This document shows, in pieces, positions 24,911 through 34,330 of a DNA stretch of 64,000 nucleotides; the first letter of the stretch is position 1; each line of letters starts with the position of its first letter. A model generated the notes under the pieces. The model saw only the letters and a program-made list of their open reading frames with translations, made no database searches and was not told the DNA's origin. Source of the DNA: Arthrobacter sp. OAP107 (GTDB lineage: Bacteria > Actinomycetota > Actinomycetes > Actinomycetales > Micrococcaceae); assembly GCF_040546765.1 (NCBI RefSeq), contig NZ_JBEPOK010000001.1, positions 5,084,001 through 5,148,000 on the forward strand, written 5' to 3'. Made by a program: the position numbers and the translations under genes.

Positions 24911-26740
24911 ATGGCCGCTCCGGACATGCCGGCGGGCGAGGTTCCAGCCTCGCCCCGGCCCCTCATCCTGCGCTATGCGGCGCGCTCTGACGTCGGCCGC
25001 GTCCGCGCGAAGAACGACGACTCCGCCTACGTGGGCCGGCACCTGGCCGTCGTGGCGGACGGCATGGGCGGCCACGCCGGCGGCGATGTTGCTTCCGCCG
25101 CCACTGTCCTGGACATGATCCATCTGGACACCGACGACTATGACGACGACGCCGGCACCGTGCTGGCCGACGAGATCCAGACCGCCAACTCGCTGCTCTC
25201 GGAACTCGTCCATATCAATCCCAAGCTGGCGGGCATGGGCACCACCGTGACTGCCCTGCTGCTGGCCGAGGGCAAGCTGCATTTTGCCCACATTGGTGAT
25301 TCCCGCGCCTACCGCCTGCGCAACGGTGAGTTCGAGCAGATCAGCGTGGACCACACATTCGTCCAGCGCCTCATCGACGAGGGGCGGCTGCGCCCCGAAG
25401 AAGCGGAAACCCATCCGCACAAGAACGTCCTGATGCGCGTTCTCGGTGACGTCGATGCCAGCCCCGAACTGGACCTCGCCACGATCGATGTGCAGCCCGG
25501 AGAGCGGTGGCTGCTCTGCTCCGACGGCCTGAACTACGTGGCCGGCCACGCCGTGGAGCGCACCGTGCGGGAAACCCCGGACCTCCGCGAATGCGTCGAG
25601 ACCCTCGTCGACCTCACCCTGGAGGCGGGCGCTCCGGACAACGTGACCGTTGTCATGGTGGAAATCGTGGAGGAAACGCCCGACGACGTCAGTACCGCCG
25701 CCGTCGACATCGTGCCTGACGCCGGAGAACCGGATGCCATTACCGGGACGAAGGCTGCGGCCGCCGATGAACCTGCCGCCGCTCCTCCTGCCGGGCCCGC
25801 CGCGGCGGCACCGGGTGCCGTGCCAGCGGACGCGAAGCCGGACTCCGCACCACCTGCCACCCCGGCTCCTGCCGCCCCTGCTCCTGCTGCAGCCGAACCA
25901 GCCAGCGCAGGCGAGGGCGCCGCAGCCGAAGGTGCAGAGACGCCGTCCAACGAGCCGGCCACCAGCACCGACCCGCACCTGGGTGAGCATCTTTCGGCCG
26001 AGGTGCTGCGCGAGGAGCTTTCCTCGCGGCCGCACATACTCGTCGGCGCAGCCGTTGCTGCTGCCGAAACCGGTTCCATCCCCACCATCGCCGGCCGCAC
26101 CGTCGCGCGCCGCGCGGCCACGGTCCTGACGCACAAGTCGGACCAGGCCCGCGAGGAGGGTGACGAGTTCGCGCCAGCCAGGCGTCCGCGCCGCTGGCTC
26201 ACCCTGGGAATCGCGGGCGCCGCAATCCTGGTCCTCGCCGTCGGCCTTTGGCTCGGTTACGCCTGGACCCAGACGCGGTACTACATCGGCGAGTTCGACC
26301 AGCGGGTGGCCATCTTCAACGGGGTATCCCAGCGCCTCGGACCCATACAGCTTTCCACCCTGGAAGCGGTCACGGACATCAGGATGGACTCGCTGCCACA
26401 GTTCTCGCAGCAGCGCGTCCGCCAGACGGTCCCCGCGCGCGACCTCTATGATGCCCAGCGGATCGTCAAGAACCTGGAGCGCACGGGAAGCACCGCGCCG
26501 TCAGATGAGTGCCTGACGCCATCGCCCACGGCAACACCTTCGGCCACGGCGAAGGCCACGGGTACCGCGACGGCCAAGGCCACGGGTACCGCGACGGCCA
26601 AGGCCACCGCCACCCCGAAGCCGACATCCACGGCATCCCCGAAGGCGACCTCAGCCGCCAAACCGACTGCCTCGCCGACCGCAACAGCCGGAGCTGGAGC
26701 CGTACCCACCCCAACCGCAACCTGTGAGGGGGGCCAATGA
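24911..26740 (+). CDS. pstP: PP2C-family serine/threonine phosphatase PstP
   Basis: 609 residues. The catalytic PPM domain (about 20-255) has the metal-binding Asp motifs RAKNDDSAYV, VADGMGGHAGGD, IGDSRAYRL, LCSDGLNYV and APDNVTVVMV. Then comes a long Ala/Pro-rich cytoplasmic linker (about 265-420), one membrane helix (LTLGIAGAAILVLAVGLWLG near 440) and an extracellular part ending in a Thr/Ala/Lys-rich tail built on a DNA repeat. It reverses the action of PknA and PknB. Longer than the usual roughly 500-residue mycobacterial protein because of linker and tail. It overlaps the next gene by four bases (ATGA). Confidence 0.96.
   Translation: MAAPDMPAGEVPASPRPLILRYAARSDVGRVRAKNDDSAYVGRHLAVVADGMGGHAGGDVASAATVLDMIHLDTDDYDDDAGTVLADEIQTANSLLSELVHINPKLAGMGTTVTALLLAEGKLHFAHIGDSRAYRLRNGEFEQISVDHTFVQRLIDEGRLRPEEAETHPHKNVLMRVLGDVDASPELDLATIDVQPGERWLLCSDGLNYVAGHAVERTVRETPDLRECVETLVDLTLEAGAPDNVTVVMVEIVEETPDDVSTAAVDIVPDAGEPDAITGTKAAAADEPAAAPPAGPAAAAPGAVPADAKPDSAPPATPAPAAPAPAAAEPASAGEGAAAEGAETPSNEPATSTDPHLGEHLSAEVLREELSSRPHILVGAAVAAAETGSIPTIAGRTVARRAATVLTHKSDQAREEGDEFAPARRPRRWLTLGIAGAAILVLAVGLWLGYAWTQTRYYIGEFDQRVAIFNGVSQRLGPIQLSTLEAVTDIRMDSLPQFSQQRVRQTVPARDLYDAQRIVKNLERTGSTAPSDECLTPSPTATPSATAKATGTATAKATGTATAKATATPKPTSTASPKATSAAKPTASPTATAGAGAVPTPTATCEGGQ
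26552..26599 (+). repeat. 24-bp perfect direct repeat in the pstP tail
   Basis: Two identical adjacent copies (26552-26575, 26576-26599), each starting AAGGCCACGGGTACC, followed by a partial third. They encode the repeated KATGTATA tail and could expand or contract. Confidence 0.9.
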
Positions 26741-28185
26741 GCCACGCCGACACCATGCCCAAACCCCGGCGCAACGTGGAACTGCTGTTGCTCGTGCTCG
26801 CCCTGTCGGTCAGCATCGGCGCCAACGCACTGATCAGCATCGATGAGCAAACGTCACTGGACACCGACTTCTGGTTCCAGTCCAGCCTGCTGGCCGTCGC
26901 ATCCCTCGTGTTCCACGTTGTCCTCCGGCTCCGTGCTAAATATGCCGACCCAGTAATACTTCCGCTGGTGATTACCCTCAATGGCCTCGGCCTGGCGATG
27001 ATCCACCGACTCGACGCCCCCGGCGAGGATACCGGCAACAACCAGCTGCGGTGGACCGTCATCGCCATGGCCGTTGCCATCGCCGTGATCTGGTTCCTCA
27101 AGGACCACCGCGTGCTGCGCCGCTTCACGTACATTTCCCTGGCTGCCAGCGCCCTGCTCCTGATCCTGCCGCTGGTTCCCGGCATTTCCGCGGGCGAAAT
27201 CCTTGGCGCCCGGGTGTGGATCCGCCTCGGTCCGATGACGTTCCAGCCGGGCGAAGTCGCCAAGATCACCCTGGCCATATTCTTTGCCGGGTATCTTTCC
27301 TCGAACCGGGACCTCATCATGCTCGCGGGCCGCAAGATCGGCCCCATGCAGTTCCCCCGGTTCAAGGACATGGGACCCATGATCACCGCCTGGCTCGTGA
27401 GCATCGGTGTGCTCATCTTCCAGCGTGACCTCGGATCGTCAGTCCTGTTCTTCGGCCTGTTCATCGTGATGATCTATGTGGCCACCAGCCGCATCAGCTG
27501 GGTGGTCATCGGCCTCACCCTGATCCTCGGCGGCGGCTTCGTGGCGTCCAAGGTCTTCTCGCACGTCGCCCTCCGCATCGACAGCTGGCTCAATGCCTTC
27601 ACCGAGGAAGTCTTCGGGCGTTCCCCCGGCGGGAGCGGCCAGATCGTGGAAGGCCTGTTCGGCATGGCCAGCGGCGGCCTCGTCGGCACCGGCCTCGGAC
27701 AGGGCCGGCCAAACCTGGTCCCGTTCGCCAACAGCGACATGATCATCGCCTCCTTCGGCGAGGAACTTGGCCTGATCGGCCTGTTCGCCATCGTGATGAT
27801 GTACCTGCTGCTCTTCACCCGCGGTTTCCGCGCGGCCCTCGGCACCCGCGACGCGTTCGGCAAACTCCTCGCCTGCGGCCTGTCCTTTGCGGTGGCCCTG
27901 CAGTGCTTTGTGGTGATCGGCGGCGTCACGCGGCTGATCCCGCTCACCGGCCTCACCACGCCGTTCCTGGCCGCGGGTGGCTCCTCACTGCTGGCCAACT
28001 GGATCATCGTGGGCCTGCTGCTGATGATCTCGCACACGGCCCGCGGCCCGGTGGACACCTCACCGATGCAGCCCGGCCGGACACCGGAGGCCCAGAATCC
28101 GGTGACCGCCACAGGAAGCCGGCAGGACCGCAACGCCACCCAGACTCTCCCAGATGCTCCCACCGAGGCGGTGAAACACCTGTGA
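26737..28185 (+). CDS. rodA: SEDS-family peptidoglycan glycosyltransferase (RodA/FtsW)
   Basis: 482 residues with about 10-12 membrane segments. SEDS signatures are visible: GARVWIRLGPMTFQPGEVAKI, QRDLGSSVLFFGLF, and the C-terminal FIVIGGV-like segment LQCFVVIGGVTRLIPLTGLTTPFLAAGGSSLL. It polymerises lipid II into glycan strands in the membrane, partnered by the class B PBP encoded next. The RodA label follows from the actinobacterial pstP-rodA-pbpA order. The last bases overlap the pbpA start (GTGA). Confidence 0.95.
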   Translation: MSHADTMPKPRRNVELLLLVLALSVSIGANALISIDEQTSLDTDFWFQSSLLAVASLVFHVVLRLRAKYADPVILPLVITLNGLGLAMIHRLDAPGEDTGNNQLRWTVIAMAVAIAVIWFLKDHRVLRRFTYISLAASALLLILPLVPGISAGEILGARVWIRLGPMTFQPGEVAKITLAIFFAGYLSSNRDLIMLAGRKIGPMQFPRFKDMGPMITAWLVSIGVLIFQRDLGSSVLFFGLFIVMIYVATSRISWVVIGLTLILGGGFVASKVFSHVALRIDSWLNAFTEEVFGRSPGGSGQIVEGLFGMASGGLVGTGLGQGRPNLVPFANSDMIIASFGEELGLIGLFAIVMMYLLLFTRGFRAALGTRDAFGKLLACGLSFAVALQCFVVIGGVTRLIPLTGLTTPFLAAGGSSLLANWIIVGLLLMISHTARGPVDTSPMQPGRTPEAQNPVTATGSRQDRNATQTLPDAPTEAVKHL

Positions 28186-29636
28186 ACCAGGCCATTCGAC
28201 ATTCATGGATCGCCGCGATCGCCATGTTCGCCCTGATTTTCGGTGCGATCAGCTACGTCCAGGTGGTGGGCGCGGACGAGCTGAAGGCCAACCCGTGGAA
28301 CCGGCGGGCCATCCTGCAAAACTACTGCAATGACCGCGGCGCGATCCTCGTGGGCGGCTCCGCCATCGCTGAATCCGTGCCGGGCAACGAGTCCTGCAAG
28401 TTCCAGCGCAAGTACAACCAGCCCGAGCTGTACGCCGGGCTGACCGGATACTTCTCCCGGAGCTACGGGGTCACCGGCCTCGAGGGCGCCATGGATGCCC
28501 AGCTGGCCGGAAGCTCGGACCAGCTGTTCTTCGACCGGATCGGGCAGCTCTTCCTGGGCAACCAGCCCAAGGGTGCGTCCGTCGAACTGACGATTGACCC
28601 CAAGATCCAGAAGCTGGCGTACGACCTCATCCCGGACGGCCAGCGGGGCTCGATCGTGGTGACCAATCCCAAGACGGGCAACATCCTGGCCATGGTCAGC
28701 AAGCCGTCCTACGATCCGAACCTCATCGCCACCCAGGACGTCGCCAAGGAGCAGGCTGCCTACAACGAGGCCATCAAGGTCCCGGGCATCAACCTGAACC
28801 CCTCGGTCAGCGGCCCCACCGGGGCCCTGCTGGCACCAGGCTCGGTTTTCAAGCTGGTGGACACGGCAGCGGCCCTGAACTCCGGCAAGTACAACGCCGA
28901 CAGCGTGCTGCCCAACCCGGCGCAGATGAGCTTCCCGGGCATCCAGTACCAGCTGCCCAACTACGCCGGCGGCAACTGCTACACCCGGAGCACGGCCAGC
29001 TTCGCGTTCGCGCTGCAGCAGTCCTGCAACACGCCCTTCGCCAGCATCGCCCGCGACCTCGGCGAAAACGCGATAGCCCAGCAGGCCAGCAAGTTCGGCT
29101 TTGGCCAGGAACTGGGCGACCAGCTCAAGCTGGACTACGCCAAGAGCGTTTTCCCCTCGGATCTCGACGCAGCCGGACTGGCGCAGTCCGCCATCGGCCA
29201 GCGCGACGTCCGGGCGACACCGCTACAGATCGCACTGATGACCTCGGCCATTGCCAACGGCGGAGTGCAGATGGCACCGAATCTCATCAAGGCAGTCCGT
29301 TCCCCGGACCTCAGGGTCATCGACGAACCGAAGCCGGTGGCATTGCGGACCTCGACGACGCCGGAGATCGCCGGACAGATCACCGAATGGATGACCAGTG
29401 TGGTCAGCGAGGGCATCGCCTCGGGTGCCGGCGTTCCCGGCGTCCAGGTGGCCGGCAAGACCGGCACCGCCGAGCTCGGGAACGGCCTGAACAACTCTTG
29501 GTTTACCGGGTTTGCCCCGGCTAACGATCCGCAAGTGTCCGTCACCGTTGTCATGCAGGGCGTGGACATCACCACCGGTGCACAGCTAACCAGTCCGAAC
29601 GCAAAGAAGATTTTTGAGGCGGTGTTGAATAAGTGA
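28182..29636 (+). CDS. pbpA: Class B penicillin-binding protein (PbpA), transpeptidase
   Basis: 484 residues from GTG 28182, which overlaps the rodA stop; the frame extends upstream but only as out-of-frame rodA. One N-terminal membrane helix (WIAAIAMFALIFGAISYVQV), a dimerisation domain, and the transpeptidase domain with SVFK (active-site Ser, in APGSVFKLVD), SCN and KTGT motifs. It cross-links peptidoglycan in the periplasmic space, acting with the SEDS glycosyltransferase. The stop overlaps the pknA start by four bases. Confidence 0.96.
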   Translation: MNQAIRHSWIAAIAMFALIFGAISYVQVVGADELKANPWNRRAILQNYCNDRGAILVGGSAIAESVPGNESCKFQRKYNQPELYAGLTGYFSRSYGVTGLEGAMDAQLAGSSDQLFFDRIGQLFLGNQPKGASVELTIDPKIQKLAYDLIPDGQRGSIVVTNPKTGNILAMVSKPSYDPNLIATQDVAKEQAAYNEAIKVPGINLNPSVSGPTGALLAPGSVFKLVDTAAALNSGKYNADSVLPNPAQMSFPGIQYQLPNYAGGNCYTRSTASFAFALQQSCNTPFASIARDLGENAIAQQASKFGFGQELGDQLKLDYAKSVFPSDLDAAGLAQSAIGQRDVRATPLQIALMTSAIANGGVQMAPNLIKAVRSPDLRVIDEPKPVALRTSTTPEIAGQITEWMTSVVSEGIASGAGVPGVQVAGKTGTAELGNGLNNSWFTGFAPANDPQVSVTVVMQGVDITTGAQLTSPNAKKIFEAVLNK

Positions 29637-31486
29637 GGCCTACATCGGGAATCACCCTCGGCGGCAGATTCCAGTTGACCACGCGCATTGCGATCGGCGG
29701 CATGGGTGAAGTCTGGAAGGCCAAGGACCAGATCCTTGGCCGGATCGTGGCCATCAAGGTACTCAAAGAGGAGTACACGGGTGACCCCGGCTTCCTCCAG
29801 CGGTTCCGCGCTGAGGCCCGCCACACGGCCCTGCTTAACCACGTGGGCATCGCCAACGTCTTCGACTACGGCGAGGAGGAAGGCTCCGCCTACCTGGTGA
29901 TGGAGCTGGTCCCCGGCCAGCCGTTGAGCAGCATCATCGAGCACGAGCAGGTCCTCTCACCGGACCGCACGCTGTCCATCATGGCGCAGACGGCCCGGGC
30001 CCTGTCCGTGGCCCACGCCCAGGGCCTGGTGCACCGTGACGTCAAGCCCGGAAACCTGCTGATCACCCCTGACGGGCGGGTCAAGGTCACCGACTTCGGC
30101 ATCGCGCGCCTGGCAGACCAGGTGCCGCTGACCCAGACCGGCCAGGTCATGGGCACCGCCCAGTACCTCGCCCCCGAACAGGCCACCGGCCAGACGGCCA
30201 CCGGTGCCTCGGACATCTACTCGCTCGGCGTGATCGGCTACGAGTGCCTCACCGGGCACCGGCCGTTCTCCGGCGAATCCCAGATCGCCATCGCCCTGGC
30301 GCAGGTCAACGACGCACCACCGCCGCTGCCGGAGTCGCTGCCCAAGCCGGTCCGTGCGCTGCTGATGTCCATGCTGGCCAAGGATCCGAAGAACCGTCCG
30401 GCGAACGCCATCAAGCTCGCCGAGGCGGCAGAGGCCATCCGCAACGGTGACATCTCCGCAGCCCATGCGGCCGTCCCCGGCATGCTTCTGTACGAAGGCG
30501 GCACGGGCGCCATGACGGCACCGGTGAATATTGCCACCGCGCCTACCGGCGTGATCGGTTCGGAGCAGACCTCGACGACTGCCACCTCGGCCCTGCCTGT
30601 GCTTGGCGCAGCGGCCGCTGGTGCTGCCGCCGGAGGGGCGGCGGCTGCTGCCGCCGGCAACCCGGATGCCGCCCCCACACGGGCGGGGAGCACGCTGTCG
30701 CGTGCCGATGCCCTGGCCGCCGAGCGCACCTGGGACCAGGAACCGGAACAGTACGACGACGAGCCAGAGGATGAGCCCGAGCGGCGGAAGCGCAGCCCGT
30801 GGACCTGGCCGCTGATTGCCCTGATCCTGCTGGTGCTGTTCGCCGTCGCCGGCATCCTGCTGAGCCAGGCGGGTTTCCTGTTCCCGGGCCAGGGCCCGGC
30901 CGCCACCACGTCGAGCACGCCCAGCCGCAGCATAAGCACCAGTGCCACGCCCACGCCTACGCCTACGCAGACGTCGGAAACCCCGACGCCGACCCCCACA
31001 CCGACGCCGACGCAGTCCACTCCCGAGGCCATCAACGTGATTCCGGAGGCGTACCTCGGCAAGCAGTTCAGCGAGGTACGCAGCGAACTGATCGCGCTGG
31101 GCCTCAAGGTGGACGGCAAGGAAGTGTTCAACCCTGCCACTCCGGGCACGGTCACGGACCTCAACCCCTCGGGCCCGCTGCAGGCCGGTGACACCGTCAG
31201 GGTCACCTATTCCAAGGGCCCGGAACAGATCAAGGTTCCGGAGATCAGCACGGGCAGCACCGAAACCGAGGTCCAGTCAGCCATTGAAAAGGCCGGGTTG
31301 CGCTGGCAAAAGGGCGCCGACGAGGCTGGCGAGCCGGGCCAGGACCCCGGAACGCTTGTCCGGACCGAGCCCGACAGCGGCCGGGAGGTCGATGCGGGGT
31401 CGGTGGTGACCTACCACCTGTCCCAGGCCCTGATCCCCACACCCACGACCACGCCAACTCCAAGCGGCTCGCCGACTGGAAGGTAA
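29633..31486 (+). CDS. pknA: Serine/threonine protein kinase PknA-like, with PASTA domains
   Basis: 617 residues. The kinase domain (about 10-270) has the glycine loop IAIGGMGEVWKAKD, catalytic Lys in VAIKVLK, VHRDVKPGN, TDFGIA and APEQ. After an Ala-rich juxtamembrane stretch comes one membrane helix near 400 (PLIALILLVLFAVAGILL), a Thr/Pro linker with many TPTP units and two PASTA-like domains (about 465-610). Mycobacterial PknA has no PASTA domain, so this organism has two muropeptide-sensing kinases side by side. It starts at GTG 29633 overlapping pbpA. Confidence 0.93.
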   Translation: MRPTSGITLGGRFQLTTRIAIGGMGEVWKAKDQILGRIVAIKVLKEEYTGDPGFLQRFRAEARHTALLNHVGIANVFDYGEEEGSAYLVMELVPGQPLSSIIEHEQVLSPDRTLSIMAQTARALSVAHAQGLVHRDVKPGNLLITPDGRVKVTDFGIARLADQVPLTQTGQVMGTAQYLAPEQATGQTATGASDIYSLGVIGYECLTGHRPFSGESQIAIALAQVNDAPPPLPESLPKPVRALLMSMLAKDPKNRPANAIKLAEAAEAIRNGDISAAHAAVPGMLLYEGGTGAMTAPVNIATAPTGVIGSEQTSTTATSALPVLGAAAAGAAAGGAAAAAAGNPDAAPTRAGSTLSRADALAAERTWDQEPEQYDDEPEDEPERRKRSPWTWPLIALILLVLFAVAGILLSQAGFLFPGQGPAATTSSTPSRSISTSATPTPTPTQTSETPTPTPTPTPTQSTPEAINVIPEAYLGKQFSEVRSELIALGLKVDGKEVFNPATPGTVTDLNPSGPLQAGDTVRVTYSKGPEQIKVPEISTGSTETEVQSAIEKAGLRWQKGADEAGEPGQDPGTLVRTEPDSGREVDAGSVVTYHLSQALIPTPTTTPTPSGSPTGR

Positions 31487-31489
31487 GCC

Positions 31490-33457
31490 GTGACCACGCC
31501 ACGAACTCCGTCACACCGGGAAGACAACATCCCGGTGACCAGTCAGCGCGTCCTGAACGGACGCTATGAACTCGGGGAACTCATCGGCCGCGGGGGCATG
31601 GCCGATGTGCACCGTGGCCTGGATACCCGGCTGGGCCGGACGGTCGCCATCAAGCTGCTCCGCCCCGACCTGGCCCGGGACCCCCAGTTCCAGGCCAGGT
31701 TCAAGCGCGAGGCCCAGGCCGTGGCAGCCCTGAACCACCCGTCGATCGTGGCCATCTACGACACCGGCGAGCACACTGTGCCAGGCGACGGGCCCGACCA
31801 GGTCCGGGTTCCCTACATTGTCATGGAGTTCGTGGCCGGCAAGACCCTCCGCGACCTGATCCGTGCCAGCGACATCACCATTGACCAGGCGGTGGAGTAC
31901 ACGCTGGGTGTCCTGTCCGCACTGGAATACAGCCACAAGGCCGGAATCGTGCACCGGGACATCAAGCCGGCGAACGTGATGTACTGCGAGAACGCGGACA
32001 TGGTCAAGGTCATGGACTTCGGCATTGCCCGCGCGGTCGCCGACTCCTCCGCAACCATGACCCAGACGCAGGCGGTGGTGGGCACCGCCCAGTACCTGTC
32101 GCCGGAGCAGGCGCGCGGCGAGGCTGTGGATGCCCGCAGCGACCTGTACTCGGCCGGCTGCCTGCTGTACGAAACGCTGACCGGCCGCCCGCCTTTCGTG
32201 GGTGAAAGCCCCGTATCCGTGGCGTACCAGCATGTCCGGGAGAAGCCCGAACCGCCCAGCAACTTCAATCCGGACATCTCCGATGCACTCGACAGCGTGC
32301 TGGAAAAGGCACTGCAAAAGAACCGTGCTGACCGTTTCCAGGATGCCGCGGCCTTCCGCCGTGCCCTGCGGGCCGCGAAGAACGGAATCGCCGTTCCGGC
32401 GTTGTCGCCCAGCGAGGCGCCGACCGACCCCAATGACATCCCGGAGCCGCACCGCACGCCGCCCACGGAAGCATTCTCCATGACCGGGGCCAGCTTCCTC
32501 GACGACGCTCCCACGGGCCGGCTGCGCCGCTCCCGGGACGCCGATGATGACGAATCCGTGCTGCCGGCCGAGGCCGCAGCGGTCTACGAGACGGCCGAGC
32601 ACGACGAGCTGCCGCTCGGACTGCCCCGCGAACGGGAGCGGTCCGGCCTGCAGAAGTCCCGCCGTCGGGCCTGGATCACGACATTCGTGATCTTTACCCT
32701 CCTGGTGCTGGCCGGCGGTGGCCTGTGGTTCTACAACTTCCTCAACCAGCGGCCAGCCGAACCGGCTCGGGTCGCGATTCCCTCGGTGGAGAAGCTCTCC
32801 GAATCCGAGGCGCTCCAGACGCTCTACGACGCCAAGCTGCGCCCGCAGATCAAGCGGGTGCAGCACGACTCGATCGCCAAGGGCACGGCCATCGGCACCG
32901 CGCCGCCGGCGGGGTCGTCGCTGGAACCGAACTCGGAAGTGGTCCTGAACATCTCGGCGGGCCCCAGCGCCGTCAAGATTCCGGAGACGCTGCCGGGACG
33001 GACGGAGGCGGCGGCCCGCGACATCCTGCGGCAGACCGGGCTGGTGGGCGCACCGTCCACCACCATGGCCAACAGCGCCACGGTTCCGGCGGGCCTGGTG
33101 ATCACCACCAAGCCCGCCCCGGGCCAGCAGGTGGCGGTGGGGAGCACCGTCGAGCTCCTGGTTTCCACTGGCAAGGTGGCCATGCCTGAGCTTCGCGGCA
33201 TGACCCGTGCCGAAGCCGAGGCGGCGCTCAAGGAACTCGGCCTGGTTGCCGTCATCCGTGAGGTGGAGAACTCCCAGGTGCAGCCCGGCAAGGTGACAGG
33301 CCAAAGCGATCCGCTGAACTCGCTGGTGGAGCAGGGCAAGGCCATCACCGTGACTGTCGCCACGGCCCCGGCCCCGGCTCCGGAGCCCACACCCACCCCG
33401 ACGCCAACGCCAACGGCGACGGCGACGGCGACGCCGAGCCCCACCAAGGGCAAGTAG
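31490..33457 (+). CDS. pknB: Serine/threonine protein kinase PknB with PASTA domains
   Basis: 655 residues. The kinase domain (about 25-285) has LIGRGGMADVHRGLD, VAIKLLRPDLARD, VHRDIKPANVMY, MDFGIARA, the activation-loop Thr residues in SATMTQTQAVVGTAQYLSPEQ, and PPFVGESP. A membrane helix lies near 400 (AWITTFVIFTLLVLAGGGLWF). Outside are three PASTA domains (about 425-635; mycobacterial PknB has four) and a Pro/Thr tail. It senses lipid II or muropeptides and phosphorylates division and envelope targets, opposed by PstP. The GTG lies 3 bp after the pknA stop. Confidence 0.96.
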   Translation: MTTPRTPSHREDNIPVTSQRVLNGRYELGELIGRGGMADVHRGLDTRLGRTVAIKLLRPDLARDPQFQARFKREAQAVAALNHPSIVAIYDTGEHTVPGDGPDQVRVPYIVMEFVAGKTLRDLIRASDITIDQAVEYTLGVLSALEYSHKAGIVHRDIKPANVMYCENADMVKVMDFGIARAVADSSATMTQTQAVVGTAQYLSPEQARGEAVDARSDLYSAGCLLYETLTGRPPFVGESPVSVAYQHVREKPEPPSNFNPDISDALDSVLEKALQKNRADRFQDAAAFRRALRAAKNGIAVPALSPSEAPTDPNDIPEPHRTPPTEAFSMTGASFLDDAPTGRLRRSRDADDDESVLPAEAAAVYETAEHDELPLGLPRERERSGLQKSRRRAWITTFVIFTLLVLAGGGLWFYNFLNQRPAEPARVAIPSVEKLSESEALQTLYDAKLRPQIKRVQHDSIAKGTAIGTAPPAGSSLEPNSEVVLNISAGPSAVKIPETLPGRTEAAARDILRQTGLVGAPSTTMANSATVPAGLVITTKPAPGQQVAVGSTVELLVSTGKVAMPELRGMTRAEAEAALKELGLVAVIREVENSQVQPGKVTGQSDPLNSLVEQGKAITVTVATAPAPAPEPTPTPTPTPTATATATPSPTKGK

Positions 33458-33519
33458 GCCCAGCGCCGACCCAGCCCTTGTGCCGGTTCGGGGGCTAATC
33501 AGTGCTGAATCGGGCTAGG

Positions 33520-34161
33520 TCAGTGCTGGATCAACGGGCTGAGCTTGGCGGCCCGCTCGGCTGCACCCTTCATGCCCAGCGACTCGAGCCAGTTGCCCAG
33601 CATCTGGTAGCCGCCCTCGGTCAGCACGGATTCGGGGTGGAACTGGACGCCGCACAGCGGCGCGGTGCGGTGCTGCAGCCCCATGATGACGCCGCTGGCG
33701 GTTTCCGCCGTGATCTCCAGGATCTCCGGGATCGTTGCCCGGACGGCGGCCAGGGAGTGGTAGCGAGTGGCCGTCACGGGGGAGGGCAGGCCGGCAAAAA
33801 CGCTGGCCCCGTCGTGCTGGACCAGGGAGGTCTTGCCGTGCATCAGCTCGGGGGCGTGGGTCACGGTTCCGCCGTAGGCCTCCGCCAAGGCCTGGTGCCC
33901 AAGGCACACGCCGAACATCGGCTTTGTCTTCTCGCCGCACCACCGGATCAGCTCGATGCAGACGCCCGCCTCCGACGGCGAGCCGGGGCCGGGCGAGATG
34001 AGTACGCCGTCGCGCGTTTCTGCCATTTCGATCGCTTCGGCGAGGGTCACATCATCGTTGCGGACCACTGTGGTCTCGGCGCCCAGCTCCTGGAGGTAGC
34101 CCACCAGGGTATAGACGAAGCTGTCGTAGTTGTCCACGACGAGAATCTTTGCTGTGCTCAT
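33520..34161 (-). CDS. pabA: Aminodeoxychorismate/anthranilate synthase glutamine amidotransferase subunit
   Basis: 213 residues from the ATG at 34161. Class I glutamine amidotransferase: VVDNYDSFVYTLVGYL start, LISPGPGSPSEAG, nucleophile Cys in FGVCLGHQALAEAYGG, and catalytic His-Glu in GVQFHPESVLT. It supplies ammonia from glutamine for p-aminobenzoate (folate) or anthranilate synthesis; no large subunit lies nearby, so PabA versus TrpG cannot be separated. Converges with pknB. Its ATG overlaps the stop of the 56-residue membrane protein (ATGA). Confidence 0.93.
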   Translation of the reverse strand: MSTAKILVVDNYDSFVYTLVGYLQELGAETTVVRNDDVTLAEAIEMAETRDGVLISPGPGSPSEAGVCIELIRWCGEKTKPMFGVCLGHQALAEAYGGTVTHAPELMHGKTSLVQHDGASVFAGLPSPVTATRYHSLAAVRATIPEILEITAETASGVIMGLQHRTAPLCGVQFHPESVLTEGGYQMLGNWLESLGMKGAAERAAKLSPLIQH

Positions 34162-34328
34162 GGGTTTTTCGGCGCACCAATCGTTGAGTCGGTGAATTGG
34201 GTGAACTGGGACATCCAGGGAAAAAGGAACTCGACCATCAGGAACAGGGCACCGGCCACCAGCACCAGCGACGTGAGGACGCGGAGCCAGAGGGGGCCGG
34301 GGAGATGACGGAAAATCCAGCCGTACAT
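34158..34328 (-). CDS. Small single-pass membrane protein
   Basis: 56 residues from the ATG at 34328: a short basic N-terminus, one membrane helix (VLTSLVLVAGALFLMVEFLF), then a Gln/Thr-rich C-terminus. It sits 2 bp after the sortase stop and overlaps the pabA start by four bases, so it is clearly translated as part of that operon. Small proteins of this type commonly lie between class E sortase and pabA in actinobacteria; function unknown. Confidence 0.75.
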   Translation of the reverse strand: MYGWIFRHLPGPLWLRVLTSLVLVAGALFLMVEFLFPWMSQFTQFTDSTIGAPKNP

Positions 34329-34330
34329 GC

